Origin: Dasyornis broadbenti
Lineage: Eukaryota > Chordata > Aves > Passeriformes > Dasyornithidae
NCBI GenBank assembly: GCA_013397935.1
Contig: VZRN01006295.1
Coordinates: forward strand, 398,111-462,110
Direction of reading: 5' to 3'
DNA length: 64,000 nt
The notes under the pieces were generated by a model. That model had not been told where the DNA came from, ran no database searches, and saw only the letters and a program-made list of their open reading frames with translations. How positions within the stretch are numbered: the first letter of the stretch is position 1; every line of letters begins with the position of its first letter. A program made the position numbers and the translations under genes. This document shows, one piece after another, positions 24,709 to 37,139 of the stretch.

Positions 24709-27700
24709 CCTTCCCTCTCTGTGCTTATTTCTATGGACACAAAATGCATACATTTCCTCTTCTGAAGAATTTCATGTCTTCTTCAAACAACTAAACTTTT
24801 CTCTAATTAAGCTAGTTAAGAGAGAAGCATGTATTTAATGGACACCGGAAAAATCTCCATTTAGTCAACCCCGGGACCAGATTGCACTATGGAATGAGGT
24901 CTTGCCTGAAGTTCCAGACAGAGGAAAAATACTGGAAATCAGACCTCATGTCAAACCTGCGTTTCAGTCACCATCCTGTTTGGATATTAAAACCACAACC
25001 AAGAGAGAATCAAGGTGTTGCACAAGCTAAAGATTTGTATCACCTCCTATGAAAAGTCACATTTTTTTTCCCTTTTCCTTGCATTAATCACTACTGACAG
25101 TAAAACAACAGAACTACAGGCAGCATAAGGGCAACTTTGGAGTTTCTCTTTTGGGATACAGTACAAATAGTAAGAATTGTGCAGGGAACTGCCCTCACGT
25201 TCATATGACTTTGAAAGTGACGAAGAATCAGATTCTGCTCATTCAAGAGTAGCAGCGTTGCCTCTTAAACTGAAGATCATTATCCTAAAACCGTAAGTGG
25301 TGAAACACACCAAGGTTCTCAAGGAAAACCATTTCCAGTCATTACTGTATACATAAGGTTTAAAAATGTTTACAGTAAAGAAACCCAAACAACCCAGCCC
25401 ATAACAAATAGATTACTATTACAGGCATATAGTTTAGGGAGTCAAACTGAGCACAAGTCCCTAGACTGGACAGACTCAAAAATTCTTTTGAATATCAATA
25501 AGGAAACCAATAGAAACCAAAAAATTTTGCTTCATAAACAGTTTCTTGACCACAGATGATGGGAATTGTGCACAGTAGCCTGTTAGATTCTCATTTCTTT
25601 CTTTCAGAATTACATTTAAAATTCAACTTATTGTTAAAACAAATAGTATAATATTTAAAACAAAACTTTACGCATGTTCTCCTCCTGAGGCTGGGCATCA
25701 TCAGTATCAACCTGCTCTGGCGTGTAAATCAAATTCAGTAATTCAAACAGCACTGCGAAGAAACAGGCAGCACATTTGCTGAGCTTTGCCAGTCTGATGA
25801 CACTCCAGACAAAGCCACAGCAGTATGACAGGAATTTTTTTAGTCATTCATAAGGTACCATGGAACCCATGAAGAATGAAAAGCAAACTGCTGTTGGCAC
25901 TTCAGGAATTAATTTGCAGCTTGGACTCCACTGCAACAGAAACTCTGAGGAAAGGGTATACTTGATTTTGTTGTTGACTTTTCATACTAGTTGCTTCATA
26001 ATATTTGGGTGTTTTTAACTACAGAATAGTTTACTGCATCTATTCTGTAAATGACATATCCATGGAATGATTAGCAACACTGAAATATAACTCCAGTCTA
26101 CATACAGCAGAGTACAGAACAATACAGGCAGGTGCTACTAGACTGCAAAGCATAGCTCTCCCTCTGAAAACTTTACTGGGGTTTTAAAAAGAACTGAAGA
26201 TTTCTAGTGGATTAAATTTGAAAATAATTTATTACCTGTCAGATCTGCAAGTCTGTTAATTATGTACAAAGGAATATGAACATTTTCTAATGATTGAAAA
26301 ATATGAACTGTTAGCAGGTTTTCTGAAAAGGAATGAAGATGCTCTTGAAAACATTTAATCTTTCTCGTTTGCCTTAAGTAAAAAGTTCATTTTAATAAGC
26401 CTCACAACACTTTAAAAAAAACCCTAGTGAGTTATCAGTTCCCAGAAATACCTCTTGCATCAGAGGAGATAAAGTAGTGTTCAGGACTGAATTGACTACC
26501 TTAAAGAGGACATCAAAAATATATTTAAAAACAAGCAATGTTTGTATTTAATGTATTAAAATTAGAAAAGAGGTTTTGGTTCTTTTGACATTCAGAAATT
26601 TGTCAGGTGGATGCTGACATTCCTCTTGGATTTAAGAAGAGATGTTTATAATGCACTGTGGAGTGTAACCATGGTCTGTATTAAAGGTGATGCATACATT
26701 AAAAACCAGTCACATGGCCAAAAAATAAAAAGGAAACACTAGGAAACAGGTCTTTGAGAAGCATAACAGCTTTCAAAGATCACCTGCAGATAACAGGAAC
26801 ACAGCAATCATTAGCACAATTTCCTCCTGCTGTGGCCAGTCATTTATCCTGCAGGCTTGTAGAAACCCATGGATACCCTCCTACTTAATGAGTTCTCTCC
26901 TGACAGACCAAAGCTATCCTTTACCCTGGAGCCTCCTCATGCACAGCTCTAGCTGAATTTGACCCTGACTTGTCACTATTTGCTCCCTTACTTTAGAAGC
27001 AGTGGGCTTGAGGGGCTATCCTCTGAACAACAGAAGACATCTCAGCTGGCCAAAAATTTGTAAAAGCCTCATAAAATGACATTTTCAGCAGGAAGCAGCT
27101 GGCTGGACTCAACCACAGAACCAGAGCAAGCAAAACACATTGAACCAGGTCAACGCTGGCAAGGCTGTCCGAATGCCAGAATTCGGAAACAGTCATGGGC
27201 AGAGACCAGAAATGGCCCCAAGGTCACTACAGGAGGAAGAGTTAAGGTGAGTGAAAGGGCCTTGGACAATGATGGCCATTGTGCCCCAAAAAACTTTTTT
27301 CAGCATCCCCGGCTCCTTCCTAGCCCGAAACCTTGCTTTGTCTTACACATTAAGCTGGAAAAGGAACAGCCAAACTTCTGAAAGCAAAAATTAAGTTGAA
27401 TAATTTATCCAAAGCTGCTATTTTTTAGGCCTGATCACCACTAGTTCTTGAGGAAACAGTACTTCTTTGCACTAAACACATCTGGGCTATCACTCACTCC
27501 CAGACATTAAGGTAATTTATCCACATCCCACTTTGCTGCTGATGAAAATTTGGCATTTGTCCATGAACAAGAATATCTGAGAGGTCTGTTCAATATTAAT
27601 CCTCACATCAAGAGTTTATCACCTTTGTAGGATATTAATTTGTGTGTTACATATTTAATAAACCCCCCATTTACTCCAGTGGAGAAAAGTGCTTCATTTT

Positions 27701-29419
27701 GTTTACCAATTAAAACACTTTTTAAAAAAATGCAAACACAGTGTCTGTAAGTAACAGCCCCTAATGACCTATCCACCATTCCCAGTCATTCATAAGGATA
27801 AATCAGTGCTCCTGTCCTCTTCCCAAATTCTTATGCTTTCTGTGACCGTTTCTTACCTATCACTCAAGCAAAGCCCCAGACCCCTCGTGCCTCACACACT
27901 GAAAGGTATATTCTTCACATGACAGGACAGCCCTAAACTTACCAATTAGGTCAAACTAGCATTCAGCTCTTGCTCTGTCACCCTGCCAGTGGAAGATGTA
28001 CAGGGTCAGTCTCTTCCCAAGCACCCCCAGATGCTCTAAATGCTGTAGTTAGGGAGCTGTGTGTCAGCATTTGCCTGCCTCCCCAGCTGACATGGACTCA
28101 ACTCATGCCTCAGCAACCTCAAGAGCTGAGACACATCGTTCTCTACAAAAACCATCAGAAGCCAGCAGCTGTCCCCTCATGTGCACTGAAAACACAACCA
28201 CACACTGCCCAATTCAGCTGAACAGGCTTCATTCTTCTACTACATGGCTCTGTTCTGCATTTCCCTTCTCATCAGCACTCCTTGTTCATCCTGCCCCAGG
28301 CATGGATAAATGTAGTGGCCCCACGAGAAGGACAAAGGAAAGTTACTTGTAACCAGATTTCTTGGAGATAGAAGTTGTACCCTCCCTTGCCCAGGCCCAT
28401 TGTTTCGTGCTGCCCTTCAGCAGCAGCAGTGGGGAGCTGTGATGGCTGCAGTGCCTGCATCCTTTTGCTGCTGCACTCTGTGAACTCAAATCAGCCTGTG
28501 AGGATGATGCCCCTCAGGAGAGGGACTGCACGCAAAGCCCAGTCCTAAGGGTGTTGCTGGATCTGACTGGGCCCCTGCCACCAGCCAGAGACAGGCATGC
28601 TCTGCAGGGAGGGAAGCGCTGAGCTCCCTGGCAGTGGACAGACTGCTTTCTTACCCCATCAGTGACTTCAAGCCTAAGGATGCCCGAATATTCCCTCACT
28701 CCCTCCATGCACAGGCCAGCAAGTTGACAGTGTGAGTCAACCGGTTGAAGAAATCACAGATAAAGCCCAAAGGCTCTCCAGTTGAGTTGGTAAGTGGCCA
28801 AGGTAGCACAGAAAAAACAAAGTTATTGATGGAAAGGGACAAAGGCAAACAGGAACCTCGGCTTTCACCCTGGCTCTAGTGAGGACTTTTCACTCACTTT
28901 GCCCCTCTGTGACTGGATTCCACTCACCCTTTATGTAGTTAGATTAGAGTTTAGATTCTTAGATCTCTATTTTCATATACAGCTTCCTCTCTCTGCACAC
29001 CTAGCATATCACAAGGAGCCTCTGCTCTTCAGCAGGGCCTTTTAAAGCCTACCTAAAAGTAACATAATATAATGTAATAGAGCAGCATCCTCACTCAAAA
29101 CCTTTGGGATAATACTAAACTTGTACTAAATACGAAGCCAGAATTTTATGCTGGCTTGAATACAATTAATTAGATAACGAAAGATACAGGGTATAAAAAT
29201 ATATGTAGATTCAGTAATACAGAATTTCAGTAATACAGATATACTTTTTTGAGGAAAACATTTACAGTAACACACAGGTGTATTGAAACTCTGTTTTAAT
29301 GCACACATTCAACTGTGATAATTTCAACTGAGAGGGAATTTAAAAAGAAAACATAAAGCCAGTGATTAAGATTTCAGGGATTGATTTAGTAAGGAGAAAA
29401 GACCGAACATTTTTATAGA

Positions 29420-29442
29420 GCCTTTCTTTATAAAAGAAAGGC
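29420..29442. repeat. Perfect inverted repeat, 10-bp arms
   Basis: Arms GCCTTTCTTT and AAAGAAAGGC around ATA. Confidence 0.9.
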
Positions 29443-29687
29443 ATATATCTGAAAAAATGATCATCCAGATCTTAAAAAGAAACTTCAGACCCTGTAGCAT
29501 TTTGGCTTTGGCTAGCTTGGCCCTCTCTGCTTACATGAAGTCTCTTTCAAACTGCTCTTTCTGATTTTTGTTTTTTCCTTTCACCTGTTCAATTCGAATT
29601 CTCAAGTGGTTTCAAAATGACGGAACAGTTCTACTCAGCCAAAGTGGAAGACAGCCAAAATACCCAGATGAAGAGATTTTCAGATGA

Positions 29688-29729
29688 GCTGGGGGAAATT
29701 CATTATGCTGGGGGAAATTCATTATGCTG
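29688..29729 (+). repeat. 19-bp tandem duplication, 2.2 copies
   Basis: The unit GCTGGGGGAAATTCATTAT occurs at 29688..29706 and 29707..29725 identically, then a partial GCTG. Confidence 0.95.
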
Positions 29730-30091
29730 AAGGTACATCATTATTTTCAGTAGCATTTGGTAAAGTGGAACAGGCAGTAGGTGATTATTAATCATAGGAA
29801 CTTTAGCACTTTGGCATGCAGCCTTTCCTCTATGCAGCCTTTCCTCCTTTGCTTTGGTTTCTCTGAAGTCACACTTGCTCTGGGCTATTAGTCTTGGACT
29901 TATGTTGTACCTACTGTCTCAGCATCAGCAGCAATGGAGAAGTTTCCTCTGCAAAGTTAAAGCCGGAGATGCTGCTGTTATACCAAAGCAATCAATCATG
30001 CTATTTAACGCAGAACACTGAGAATTCTACAGCACACAGAGCAAAAGCATGCCATGATTACGTATTTTTTCCCACTCATGTTAAAAAAAAG

Positions 30092-30290
30092 TCATAGAGT
30101 AGCTTGGGCTGCAAGGGACCTTAAGGGTCATCTAGTTCCAACCCCACTGCCATGGACAGGGACACCTTTCACTGGGTTGCTCAGAGCCCCATCCAGCCTG
30201 GCCTTGAACACTCCCAGGGATGAAGCATCCACCATTTGTCTGGGAAATCCATTGACATTTACAGTCCAGCCTTACCCTGGTCTCATCTTC
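30092..30290 (-). mobile_element. CR1 LINE 3' end
   Basis: Opens with a reversed tail (CATAGAGTAGCTTGGGCTGC) and continues AAGGGACCTTAAGGGTCATC, CTGCCATGGACAGGGACACC, GAGCCCCATCCAGCCTGGCC and ACTCCCAGGGATGAAGCATC. The right boundary is approximate. Confidence 0.88.
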
Positions 30291-30851
30291 AGGTTAGATG
30301 AATCAGCCTTGATGGTATCTGGTAAAGGAAATACAGAAATCCACCTCTAGGACTCCGAGCTCAGAGCCAGACCCCGATCATGAGACAGAAGAACAAAAGC
30401 ATTTCACGAAAATTTCCCTATGTGCACACTTCCCTATGGTGCAGATCCACCAGCTGGCTGTTGTTTTGAAGGAAACTAAAAGATTGAAAAACCTGAATAG
30501 TAGCATGTACCAAAAAGGAAAAAAGTGAATTTCAGTAGTGACAAACAAGGCACAACTCTGGCTTATTTAACCCAGAAAAGGCTCTCATGAGGCTTACTTA
30601 GTAAAAACCATGTAAATGTCAGAGAGGGCATCAGTTGACCTTTTTGCAATGAACTTGGATCTTAACATTTATCAAGCAACAATTGCAAAAAATCCAACCA
30701 CCCTTATACCAGCTACTTTGGGACAGTGAAATACTTGTGCTACGTCAACTATGCTATGCCTTTTAGGCTTTTTGAACTTACCTACATTAAATCTCTAAAA
30801 ATCAAAAATTATTAGACACAGACTGTAATGGCTGTTCTGGTACTGAAAGTC

Positions 30852-30865
30852 TTTTTTTTTTTTTT
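30852..30865 (+). repeat. Poly(T) run
   Basis: T14. Confidence 0.9.
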
Positions 30866-31779
30866 ATATGCAATGGTCAGAAACTGAATCATCCCAACTG
30901 AGCTCATATTTCAGTAGAGGAAGAGACAAACTAGTAGGCAGCAATGGATGACAGTGTGATAAGAGATGTGCTGTGGCCTTCCTCCCCTGTCACCATAAAC
31001 CAACTGTTTCAAACAGACCCATGAACTCTAGGTAGTGTAGATCAGAGTTTTGCTACAGATGACAGGAGAATGGGCATTTTCCCACAAAGGAGCTCCCTTC
31101 AGTAAAGTTCTTTCTGAATCAAAGCTCAAGCTTTGCAGTCTGAAAGCAGATCAGGTTGCCTGATGACTAAGGGGTTCCTCATGAAATCTGGACTGGGTTC
31201 CCAGTGCACCTTTTTTTATCCCTGAAATCTCAAAAAGAATCTAACATCGATAAATCACAATATTTTACACATACCACAGTCATTTTGCCTGAAAAGAAGA
31301 ATTCTATCATTATTGGCATATATTGCATAGAAGCAACATAGGGAAGCAGTACAGGTAAGGTGATCCATAAAGTCAAGGAAAGCATATGTGATGTGTGCCA
31401 AGCTGCTGCATAATGCAGGGGCTGGAACCTAATGTAGATTTAGACTTTCTCAAATCACAGCAGGATTGTCTCAGTTAAAGAACAGAATCCATTCCCCATC
31501 ATTAAGAAGAGGGAAGGATAAGTTTAACTTTTCTTCCAAATGATGCTTCTGGATGGCAGCAATGTCTGCTCTCTCCATTGTGAGAGGGAAGTAATAAATA
31601 ATAATGCAAAGACCTGTTAAAAAATACAGCTCCCCTCTCTCCCCTGCATTCCCAATTTCTGTTGCATTTCAGAAGCAGGCAAAGTGATATCCAATTCGTC
31701 CAATAGGTGTTTTCTCCTCTAGAGATAGACGTAATTGAATATTGGATGCATAAACAAGCCCACTATCTAAATTGCATGC

Positions 31780-32240
31780 AATCTGTTCTTTTAAAAAAAA
31801 ATTATTCAATTCTGCTGTTGTGCAATGCCCTCTTCACATTAGGTTAATTAAGCCAGTACTGTTAGTTGCATGGGGATGAGATATTTTGTGCCCTGAATAA
31901 GCAGGGCTGGAAAACTTGGGCCTTTTATCTTCTTGGGATGATCAGTTAGAGATGAAAAATCACAAAAGCAGTGAGTGCTTTTCTGCTATGACTGAGCTGA
32001 GCTTGACAGCTGGCCAGCCTAATGCTAAATGTGCTAATCACGATAAAAGCAGGGCAATTAATCAGAGCACAGCAAGGATATGCCCATTAACAGCGCTGAA
32101 AGCAAGCAAAGGAAACCTTCCCACGTTACAATACATACTTTTCTTCCCTAGAGGGCTTTCGGGATACCTATTATGGAAATGTTTACTTCAGGAACACTGA
32201 GGGGGAAATGCTGCGGTGACGCTGCTGAGGGCGATAGCCT
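31780..32240. promoter_or_regulatory. Candidate non-coding regulatory element
   Basis: Dense with homeodomain-type and related motifs: GGTTAATTAAGCC, GCTAATCACGATAAAAGC, GGGCAATTAATCAG, CCTAATGCTAAATGTGCTAATC, and a TGACAGCTGGCC block that joins a TGACAG motif to an E-box. No coding signal. This is a composition-based guess; conservation across birds would be the test. Confidence 0.25.
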
Positions 32241-33831
32241 TGACGTTTCACAAGGGAAGCCAGCAGTTATCTGTACAGAGGGACACCAGCAAAAGGATTT
32301 CCTACCTTCTCTGTGATGGGCCTCATAAGAAAGCTTAAACCAGAAAAGAATACACAGTGTAATTCAGAAACTGACCTGCTCTAGCAAGGAAAGACCTTCT
32401 CCTATTACAGTCAGAGTGAATTGCATGTGGTTAATAATTAGAGGACACCTTTTGGTCAGATGCAATAATCCATGGAGTTAAAGGGATTGCTGTTAAGGCA
32501 CAAGAGATTCCTGCTAATACTTCCGGATAAAAACTACCACTTTTTTACATTGATCATGGCTGCTTACCAGGATTTCATTTTTATTTTTGGTAGAAATACA
32601 CTATCTACTTTTAGGAATAAAAATCCTGTTGAAACAAAGGCCTGGAAAGCCTCTCTTCAGTGTCCATGTCTTGAGTAAGCCACCAAATGCGCTCACAGGA
32701 ATATCTGGATGGAAACTCAAGATGTGCTGCAGCCTTTCACACACCCCCCCAGAGCAAACCCTGGCTTGATCCCTGCATGTACGTGTGGAACCCTGCCCCA
32801 CGAACTGGATGAGGAGGAGGAGCGGCATAGCCTCCGAGAAAAGGGGCAGGGGCAGGGAATCTGCCTGGGCTGTAGAGGGCTGGCTCCACTCAGCTGGCAC
32901 AGCGCTGGCTAGGCAAGGATGTGGTTTGAAAACTGCACACTCTGTGTAATTAGTTGTGATAGCTCTGCATTTTGCTGCCTGTGACTGTATGGACACAGAC
33001 TTGATAAGTTTGTTGTTTTTCTGACAAAAAAGTATGCAGACTGAGACAGAGCAAATTACAGGACTGTTTCATGTCTCACCCACAGTCAGTGAACTTGGGC
33101 TCCTACTAAACCATCTACCAAGCTATAGGAGGATTTCCATGTGAAGAGATCACTGGATTCATAGCCTCTAAGGCCTAAAGGAATCATTTTCAGAAGCCAG
33201 GTGGGTATCCTATAAAGCCTAGACTGCAAAATGCGGGACATGTGTGGGAACCTTGAACAAAATGTCCTCTCTTTTATCAACAAGGAACTGAGCTTGAATG
33301 TTCTAGAGAAAAAAATAAATCCCTTTAAGACCATCCAACAATAATGGCAATGGATGGGACTCTTCACTAGCTGATGAGAGAAATAAAAGACAACAGCTAT
33401 GGAATGGAAGTTTCTGTCCCCAGAAATAAACCAATGGTGTTTTCATAAAGGCAGAAGATATCCCCGCTATCAGTGAGCTACATTTCTCCTTTTCTGAACA
33501 GAGGGTTTGCACTTAGCCATATGTTAACTCAGAAGAGCTCACAGAAAAATTGCATGAGGCAGTAAAAAAAATAAGTAACAGGGAACTGCCTGCTGGATTT
33601 TTATGAAGAATTGCTGTGAGAAAATGTTCATCCTGCTAGGCATTTCCAGGAGCATTAACATTCAGCTGCTCTCCCATTGTAAAACTATCTAGGAATGCCA
33701 GCTGCCACCTTTGCTAAGTGGTGTTGGAACAGATTCAGACGTGGCAGGGGTCATGTACAGAAAGCATGTTCCTTCTCACAGGTAGGACAACAAATGCCCA
33801 TGCTTTGCATACATGGCAACAACAAACTTTA

Positions 33832-33853
33832 AAACAAACAAACAAACAAAAAA
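33832..33853 (+). repeat. (CAAA)n microsatellite
   Basis: About four CAAA units ending in an A run. Confidence 0.85.
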
Positions 33854-34180
33854 GAGTGGGAATGTGGATGAAAAGGAAGAACAAGAATAGAAGCATTCCT
33901 TGTTTGCTCTCACCCATAAAATTCTCAGATAGCCTGTATAGGTACTGGTTCCAGGCAAGCCCTAAAGATGTAATAACACCACAGAAAAGAAAATCCTCAC
34001 TCCACCAGCATCACTGCTGCAGCCAGGCTTGCTTTGCTCACTACTGGAACATGGACTCAGTTTTCCTGTGTGGGTTTTGCGGGCAATGCATCTTAGCCCA
34101 ATAGTAATTCACAGTGCATTTAGAGAAGGAGAAACCCTGAGGGCTTTCCTCTTTGTTCAAGAAGGTAAGATCCCCTGGGC

Positions 34181-34375
34181 AGGGATGGATGCGGGTCCTT
34201 TCCCGCAGATGGAGCCCTTGCCCCAGCGAGCAGCCGCTCCTTGGCTGAGCCCCGGCCCGGGGAATTTCGGGCTGCGGCACATGCGGGTTTCAGCCGATCC
34301 TTCTCTCGGTTTTATCGGACTGGGATTTTATTTTCACTTCGAGACATTTGCATTAAATGAGCTGGTTTTACGAGC
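34181..34375. promoter_or_regulatory. Short CpG-rich patch in AT-rich intergenic DNA
   Basis: About 14 CpG in roughly 195 bp, including CCCCGGCCCGGGG, while neighbouring kilobases have almost none. A GTAAG donor-like site lies just upstream (34163). It could be a small promoter (for example of a non-coding RNA), an enhancer, or a fragment of GC-rich inserted DNA. No transcript can be named. Confidence 0.35.
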
Positions 34376-36709
34376 CAATTCCAGGAGAAGCCAGGATGGT
34401 GGGGAATTGGAGAGAGGGCAGCTCAGTACTAGCCTAACAGGGGGTCAGGATCACAGGCAAAATCGAAAAGAAGTATGAAAGCAGAGTTGTCGGGTAACTC
34501 TGTTTGTTGGGGTTTTTTTGTTCGTTTGTTTTTTTGTTTTTGTTTTTCCAGGAAAAAATCCCATTCTGCAGGAACCTGTAAAATCTGACAGTGGTGTGAT
34601 CCCCTTTCCTATCGTTGCCTGTGATTAGCCCCAGGACATCCTGCAAAACTCATTTATGGATAACTCTGTGCTTGCCCAGGTGAGAGGAGTGGGGTGTGTA
34701 CACCATTCATGCAAGAGGAAAAACTGAGTGGTTAAGCACAGAAAGCCATGTTTCCTAGAAAGAGCCAACACAAATCTACAAATGAAAATTTTCCCTAAAA
34801 CACTCCAGGTTTCAAATTTTGTTTTATCCTGAATTAGGAAAAAACAATTTTTAAAAGTGTTCACAGAGTAGAGCTGTACATCCATATGATTCACACTAAA
34901 CCCAGTAAAGTGATGCATGCTGATGAACTCCAAATGGTTTTTTTGGAAGCTGACATCATTGAACTCTTTTTAAGTGGTTTTGTTTGAAGAGTGAATGGAG
35001 ACACTTTTGGAGGGAAGCTGGTCAGGCTGGTCAGGAGACAGGTCAGACTTGGAAGGAAGGGAACATAACACAGGTTTTATCCAAGCCAAAATGAAAACTC
35101 TAGCATTTTAAAAAAAAGCTTTAAAATAATTTTGAAAATATTTTGGTTCTGTGTCAGTGAAACTGATCTAATTTCATAATTCGCAGGGAATTAAATAGTT
35201 TCATCTGAAAAAAAGCTTTTTTCAAGAACCAACCCTGCAATATTTTTGATCCCGAAACACCACATTTCTTGGCTGCCAGTGCAGCAGAAAACTAGATTAT
35301 AGTACTGAGACAGATGTTATCAATAATAGTAGGCCAAGAAGTAACTACATGTCTCAGTACGAGAGAGTGATCCTGAGTATTCTGAATCTGGTCAGGCTAT
35401 GAGGGAAGACAAAAACATTCCAGGAAAATCAAGAGCGGTGACATTAGGTAATGTCATTACTCAGAAAACATGATGAAGATAAATGTGTGCACTGAATGCA
35501 CTGCTTTCACACTGGGTGAGCGGGGATGTCTGAGCCCCTACAACTGTAAAACTTTATATGATACTTCAAAAATGTTTAGTTATTTATGTTACAGAACCAC
35601 AAACTTCATCAGTTTGGAACTGAGCCTCCCAGGTTCTCACACAAACCTTATCTTGAGTGAATCTGACATCTACAGCAGAGGAAAGGTTGTTCAGACTGCA
35701 AGGATCTGCTCAAGGATCACTGTCTCCAGACAGCAGATCTTTGGAAGAAATCTTCCTTGCCCTCAGAGGCACTGCTTTTCTCAACAAGACACTGGCAGCA
35801 GAAGGCCCCCAGATGAATTTTGCAAGATAAAAGAAATATAAAGAGTAGAGTCTAATTGTCAAAATTGCCATGAACACTTAGGAGCCATGCAACCAGAATA
35901 CTTCTTATATCGGTTATATTTGCTGTTTGGACTTGTATAATTCAGTATTTTAAATATAAAGTATCTTTTCATAGGTGATATGATTTTTTGCTAGTAATTT
36001 AAACTTCCCAGTATGAGAATGGACTCTTATAGTTATCATAGCTTTTAACCTAACACTGTTGTGACACTATGTGGCTTTATTTAGGGTAATATCTACTATT
36101 TGAGTGAAATAAAAATTTAATCACTTCGTTCATTAAGAGAATTTAATTATTACAATTAAATAAAAAAATAAAATATAATTATTATAAAGGATGAAGAGAG
36201 AGAGATGGGAAATTTTCTCTGCAGAATAAACCCATTAACACCTTCTTACAAAATAAACCAGGAGAATCTTTCTGCATAGTATGAAGATAGAAAAGGCATT
36301 CTTACCTCTTATTTTAACAGGCAGTGTTGGTTAGCAACAAGAGCTGATACTGCCTTCAATGAGTATCCCCAACACTGCAAACCAGCAGAAACATTTATCA
36401 TTTTCACATGAATCCTTCAACTTGGGAAATGATCCAGGATGACTCTTCTGCAGTAAAACATTAATGCATGAAAGTAAATTAATTTCATGCTGTCATCAGC
36501 TGCCAGATTTTTCCACACAAACCAGCCTTTACTTCCAAAGGATCTATCAACTGTTTTAGCTACCAGAAAAAAAAAATCATTTGGGGGATAACATTTGGGG
36601 GATAACTTTCAGCATTTAATAGTCTGAAATCATGGAAAGCAAGGCTCTAGCTCTGCTTTTATACGTGCAGGTAATACTTTATAGTAAAATCTTCCCAGTT
36701 TGGCCCTTT
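34376..36709. other. Unique intergenic DNA
   Basis: No gene or element recognised. Contains T/G-rich simple sequence around 34503..34549 and an A/T-rich stretch near 36120..36185. Confidence 0.55.
36578..36605 (+). repeat. 14-bp tandem duplication
   Basis: CATTTGGGGGATAA occurs twice back to back (36578..36591, 36592..36605). Confidence 0.95.
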
Positions 36710-36871
36710 GAGAAAAAGAGAGAAAGAGAGAAAGGAAGAGAGAAAGAGAAAGGAAGGAAGAATGAAAGTACAAAAGAAAGTACGAACGAAAGAAAGTACG
36801 AAAGTACGAACGAAAGAACGGAAGGAAGGAAGGAAGGAAGGAAGGAAGGAAGGAAGGAAGGAAGGAAGAAA

Positions 36872-36957
<86 letters not shown>

Positions 36958-37066
36958 AAATAGAAAATAAAGAAAATAGAAAATAGGAAATAAAGAAAAT
37001 AGAAAATAGGAAATAAAGAAAATAGAAAATAGAAAACAGAAAACAGAAAACAGAAAATAGGAAGGA
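36710..37066 (+). repeat. Compound polypurine microsatellite (GGAA)n / (GAAA)n / AAATAG-type
   Basis: Order: interrupted GAAA/GAGA with GTAC and GAAC variants (36710..36819); (GGAA)n (36820..36867); (GAAA)n (about 36876..36958); then AGAAAAT/AGGAAAT-type units to 37066. Almost purely purine on the + strand for some 350 bp. Long KERKK-type open frames here come from the repeat. Confidence 0.97.
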
Positions 37067-37113
37067 TTTCTGAGATACTTTTAGAGCATCTCCTAAGAGC
37101 TAAGATGTCTCCA

Positions 37114-37139
37114 TTTTTTTCTTTTTCTCTTTCTTTTTT
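37114..37139 (+). repeat. Polypyrimidine tract facing the polypurine repeat
   Basis: T/C only (ATTTTTTTCTTTTTCTC followed by TTTC and T-run), 48 bp after the purine block; partly complementary to it. Confidence 0.8.

Larger units (their letters stand above)
24709..30091. other. Unique intergenic DNA
   Basis: No gene found. All open frames are short and lack family similarity. Contains a 19-bp tandem duplication (29688..29729) and a perfect 10-bp-arm hairpin (29420..29442). 27960..28730 is less AT-rich but shows no recognisable repeat. Confidence 0.6.
30291..34180. other. Unique intergenic DNA
   Basis: No gene. Holds a T14 run (30852..30865), a candidate regulatory stretch (31780..32240) and a (CAAA)n run (33832..33853). 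Nothing else recognised. Confidence 0.6.

Noticed and set aside
36632..36986. Lys/Glu/Arg-rich frames of 92 to 112 codons
   Set aside because: Translation of the GAAA/GGAA microsatellite, without start-codon or homology support.
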